Of a stretch of 41,530 bases of DNA, positions 39,286 to 41,530 are shown piece after piece. Position numbers and translations under genes: made by a program. The notes beneath the pieces are model-generated. The model did no database searches and was not told the DNA's origin. It was given only the letters and a program-made list of their open reading frames with translations. This DNA comes from DRGT01 sp035685445 (GTDB lineage Archaea; Thermoproteota; Nitrososphaeria; Nitrososphaerales; Nitrosopumilaceae): contig DASSAK010000080.1 in assembly GCA_035685445.1 (NCBI GenBank), forward strand, positions 1 to 41,530, read 5' to 3'. Numbering within the stretch: position 1 is the first letter of the stretch; each line of letters starts with the position of its first letter.

Positions 39286-39612
39286 TTAATTTTCAGAGTT
39301 GCAAATTGGATTATACTTTGAAATGGTTTGATAAACAATTCGTTCTCTGTCTTCTTTTTCAGATTCAAACATCGGCAAAATTGAAATGTAGAGGTTATTT
39401 TCTGAACCCGCATGCGAGATCCAGCATTTAAATTTCTCATTTTTTGTGAAAAAATCTTTTTCTTCAGTTTTTTCGCAATGATCTACATATAACATGTTGA
39501 ATCTGTCTTTTTCTCTTTCAAAAATAACGTATACAACCTTCTCCATTGGAGGGCCCCACTCAGATAGATTGATGGGACCAAGAAACTCATAATGCAGGAT
39601 TTGTATTGTCAA
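39286..39612 (-). CDS. hypothetical soluble protein
   Basis: 108 residues, mostly beta, with a GPINLSEWGPPMEKVVYVIFER opening, three Cys (HCEKTEE, KCWISHAG, PICNSEN) and a final helix. The opening motif is typical of small beta-sheet proteins of unknown role in this lineage. It stands alone. Confidence 0.62.
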   Translation of the reverse strand: MTIQILHYEFLGPINLSEWGPPMEKVVYVIFEREKDRFNMLYVDHCEKTEEKDFFTKNEKFKCWISHAGSENNLYISILPMFESEKEDRERIVYQTISKYNPICNSEN

Positions 39613-39731
39613 ACACTAGATTTTTGTAAAACTAACTTTTCTTTTTTCCGGAATTTTCAGAAATGATGCTAATTTTTGATCGGATTTTTGGCTTGAAAAG
39701 AATAAATGCCTCAAGAAAAGAGATTCGCTAA

Positions 39732-40106
39732 ATGAAAGAGCCTCACAATCATGCTAAAGTTGGTTATTCGATGATTGTAGTTGCAGCATCACTCACAGGT
39801 ATTGCAATAATTGCACTAATAATTGGCGGAGATGTTTTGTTTGCAGATAAGATTCAGAGAGCAGAAACTGCTCATTTTAAGGAATGTAAAGCAAATGATT
39901 TCACAGGAGAGGGTTGTGAAAAATACATGGTTTTTATTCAAGCTGATAGATGTATTGAAAATAAAGATCTAGAAAGTGCAGAGTGTTATCAATACAGAAC
40001 TTTTGTAGAATCTGCAATTTTTGAAGAGTGTAGAGCAAAAAAAGATATTGAAAGTCCCGAGTGTCAACCATACATCGGAAAGTTTTCAGTTGAATCAGAA
40101 TCTTAA
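39732..40106 (+). CDS. membrane-anchored protein with three Cys-pair repeats
   Basis: 124 residues. One helix (about 14-33, MIVVAASLTGIAIIALIIGG), then an external part with three copies of a C-x9/10-C-x2-Y unit: Cys52-Cys62-Tyr65, Cys74-Cys85-Tyr88, Cys100-Cys111-Tyr114. The repeat interval is about 22-26 residues. The even number of Cys suggests disulphide bonds outside the cell, or metal binding. AAAGAATAAATG (about 39697-39708) is about 29 bases before the ATG. Confidence 0.72.
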   Translation: MKEPHNHAKVGYSMIVVAASLTGIAIIALIIGGDVLFADKIQRAETAHFKECKANDFTGEGCEKYMVFIQADRCIENKDLESAECYQYRTFVESAIFEECRAKKDIESPECQPYIGKFSVESES

Positions 40107-40113
40107 TTTTTAA

Positions 40114-40803
40114 TTACAAATATCCATTTGCAAAATCTTCAAGAGCATTTTGATTTCGTGTAAGTTTATTCATTTCATAAAGAGCGCCGCCAATAATTCC
40201 TGCTTGATAAAATGTATAAAGATAAACTTGAGAGTTTGTTGGATCACTTTGTGTGAAGCTTAGTGCAAGCATTGAAAAGAAAATAAATGTTCCAACAAAA
40301 GTTAAAAGTTTGTTTAAATTTCCTCCCAATCCAACAATTCTTCTAGTGGCAGCTGCCATTAGTGAAATACTTGAAACAATCAGAAATGTTGCTCCGCCGT
40401 TTGATTTAACATAATCAATTGCCCATACATGCAACCCATCATCAAAAATTGAGCTGGTAGGCATTAGGCTTCCTCCATTAAGTGCAAAGCCTACAGAGCT
40501 GAACAATCCCCCAATTACAAAAAAAAATAGCAAAATCTTGATGACAGATCTTTTAAACGGACTACGAGTTTCAGAAGGTTTCATAGCACGTTCTGTAATT
40601 CGTATTCCATAAAGAAACCCAATTGCAAGAGAGGGTCCAAATAAAATGTTTGAGAGAATTGGTGATTCTTCGCTAATTCCAGTAATCTGTGGGTAAAATA
40701 TCAAAAATACTACTAGTGCAGTTAGTGCCGCTGAACCAAAAATTATTAGATTTAGGTATTTTACAGCTTTAGGCTCTGATGTTTCATATCCCCAATTGTA
40801 CAC
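40114..40803 (-). CDS. six-helix integral membrane protein, unknown function
   Basis: 230 residues from GTG 40803 (MYNWGYETSEPKAVKYLN); a longer form from ATG 40896 is open but adds a Cys-rich, unlikely N-terminus. CTTTAATCC (minus strand, about 40823-40831) lies 24-27 bases before 40803. Six hydrophobic segments: LIIFGSAALTALVVFLIF, NILFGPSLAIGFLYG, KILLFFFVIGGLFSSVG, TFLIVSSISLMAAATRR, LLTFVGTFIFFSMLAL and LYTFYQAGIIGGALYEM. No known motif. It converges on the Cys-repeat gene. Confidence 0.7.
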   Translation of the reverse strand: MYNWGYETSEPKAVKYLNLIIFGSAALTALVVFLIFYPQITGISEESPILSNILFGPSLAIGFLYGIRITERAMKPSETRSPFKRSVIKILLFFFVIGGLFSSVGFALNGGSLMPTSSIFDDGLHVWAIDYVKSNGGATFLIVSSISLMAAATRRIVGLGGNLNKLLTFVGTFIFFSMLALSFTQSDPTNSQVYLYTFYQAGIIGGALYEMNKLTRNQNALEDFANGYL

Positions 40804-41140
40804 CTTTGAGAATTTACAAAAATGGATTAAAGAAATGTTCCAAAAACATTTGTTCAAATTATCAATTTTAGTTAAACTTTCTTGTTCCCGCCACATGGGA
40901 ATTCAGGCATGAGAGTTCTGTAGGTTCTGTTTTGACAGATTCACTTTCTACAAAATTTTGCCATAGTTCCCCAAAGAAAACACACGACAAAAATTTGAGA
41001 TGGATTTTTTGAAACCGAAGCTTTAATAATTTCATAATTATTATTGGTTCTAGGCTATGACATTAGCCTTGGATTTTTAATTCAAAACTGCGTCATTTGA
41101 CGATGATAATGTCTACCAACGAAATAGATGATGGTAGATA
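40804..41140. other. 337-base gap with palindromes before the fluoride-channel gene
   Basis: AGGCTA-TGACAT-TAGCCT (41052-41069) and CGTCA-TT-TGACG (41091-41102) are two inverted repeats 40-90 bases before the channel start. A minus-strand frame of 55 codons (40868-41035) is open but unsupported. I see no fluoride riboswitch core. Otherwise nothing is visible. Confidence 0.35.
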
Positions 41141-41527
41141 TTGAAAGGTATAGAATGGATTTTGTTAGCCGTTGGAGGCGTTGCAGGAACTTTTCTTAGA
41201 TACAAGATAATTTCAAGTCCTTTGATTTTTGGAGCATTGCCATTAAATATTTTGATTGTAAATGTATGTGGAGCATTCATCCTTGGGTTGTTTATAGCAA
41301 TGTCACAACAGTGGAACATAGATGGAAAATATGCTTTTTTGATTGCAATAGGATTTTGTGGATCTTTAACTACCATGTCATCATTTGCACTAGAAACTAC
41401 AAACCTATTTGAGAATCTTCATTATAGCTTGGTTGCAATTAATATTATGGCAAACGTCGGATTATCAATTCTTGCAATAATTGGCGGCAGAGCATTAATG
41501 ACTGCAATAACAAGTGATGTTTTATGA
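41141..41527 (+). CDS. crcB: fluoride channel FluC/CrcB
   Basis: 128 residues, four hydrophobic helices. The motifs are GGVAGTFLRYKI, PLNILIVNVCGAFILGLF and GFCGSLTTMSSFALET, the CrcB signature with the polar track that conducts fluoride. TTG start. FluC works as an antiparallel dimer, often from two genes. The stop overlaps an ATG (41525), so a second subunit or other gene probably begins at the window edge. The last three bases are outside the CDS. Confidence 0.92.
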   Translation: MKGIEWILLAVGGVAGTFLRYKIISSPLIFGALPLNILIVNVCGAFILGLFIAMSQQWNIDGKYAFLIAIGFCGSLTTMSSFALETTNLFENLHYSLVAINIMANVGLSILAIIGGRALMTAITSDVL

Positions 41528-41530
41528 GAA

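Noticed and set aside
40868..41035. 55-codon minus frame with two Cys before the membrane-protein gene
   Set aside because: No promoter or family, and it overlaps the longer form of the neighbouring frame; support is too weak to call.
41041..41140. Fluoride riboswitch upstream of crcB
   Set aside because: The conserved pseudoknot core could not be found; only simple palindromes are present.

Overview
The window looks like a chromosomal segment of a marine ammonia-oxidizing archaeon of the Nitrososphaerota (Thaumarchaeota), close to Nitrosopumilus or Nitrosarchaeum. The evidence is low GC, archaeal ribosomal protein L40e, an archaeal tRNA with a bulge-helix-bulge intron outside the anticodon loop, a TrmB-type regulator, pyruvoyl-dependent arginine decarboxylase, a membrane-anchored cupredoxin, and many genes with a TATA-like box about 25-30 bases before an ATG, GTG or TTG start (leaderless transcripts). 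This assignment is an inference from gene content; no 16S rRNA lies in the window. I see no insertion sequence, CRISPR array, integrase or rRNA.

Layout. 1-2.6 kb: the start of a cupredoxin (cut by the left edge), a small C2H2 finger, a stand-alone Lrp/AsnC effector domain, a small Cys/His protein, an MBL-fold nuclease-like protein and a broken universal stress gene beside an intact one. 2.6-10.1 kb: folate-dependent one-carbon and purine genes (purN, folD, 5-formyl-THF cyclo-ligase, purD), a cupin and ileS. 10.2-13.4 kb: succinyl-CoA ligase sucC-sucD, L40e, an intron-containing tRNA-Val and a CBS protein. 13.5-17.5 kb: a C2H2 finger, a YkgJ-like Cys-cluster protein, a TrmB-type regulator, and a DMT transporter flanked by two paralogous HEAT proteins that resemble half of deoxyhypusine hydroxylase.

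17.5-22.4 kb is the most unusual part. Two paralogous eight-helix membrane proteins each follow, with almost no gap or a 4-base overlap, a small soluble gene: a ribbon-helix-helix (RHH) regulator in one case, a stand-alone helical domain in the other. The same helical domain recurs in a winged-helix regulator on one side, and a second copy of the RHH family lies on the other. This reads as a duplicated membrane-sensor/DNA-binding system with no function that I recognise.

22.5-29.8 kb: an M3-type oligopeptidase, secreted and membrane proteins, pyruvoyl arginine decarboxylase, an atypical peroxiredoxin, a CPBP intramembrane protease, tRNA-Thr and a DEAD-box RNA helicase with a possible switching 5' leader. 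29.8-33 kb: a second Lrp effector domain and small lineage-specific proteins, some secreted. 33-37.3 kb: a PiT phosphate transporter with its DUF47 partner, purE and a YyaL-type thioredoxin-domain protein. 37.3-41.5 kb: a zinc alcohol dehydrogenase, several small Cys-rich or hypothetical proteins, a membrane protein, and a FluC/CrcB fluoride channel at the right edge.

Several genes are shorter than 60 codons: fingers, zinc ribbons, L40e and single-helix membrane peptides. Three GC-rich intergenic stretches fold well by eye and may be non-coding RNAs.
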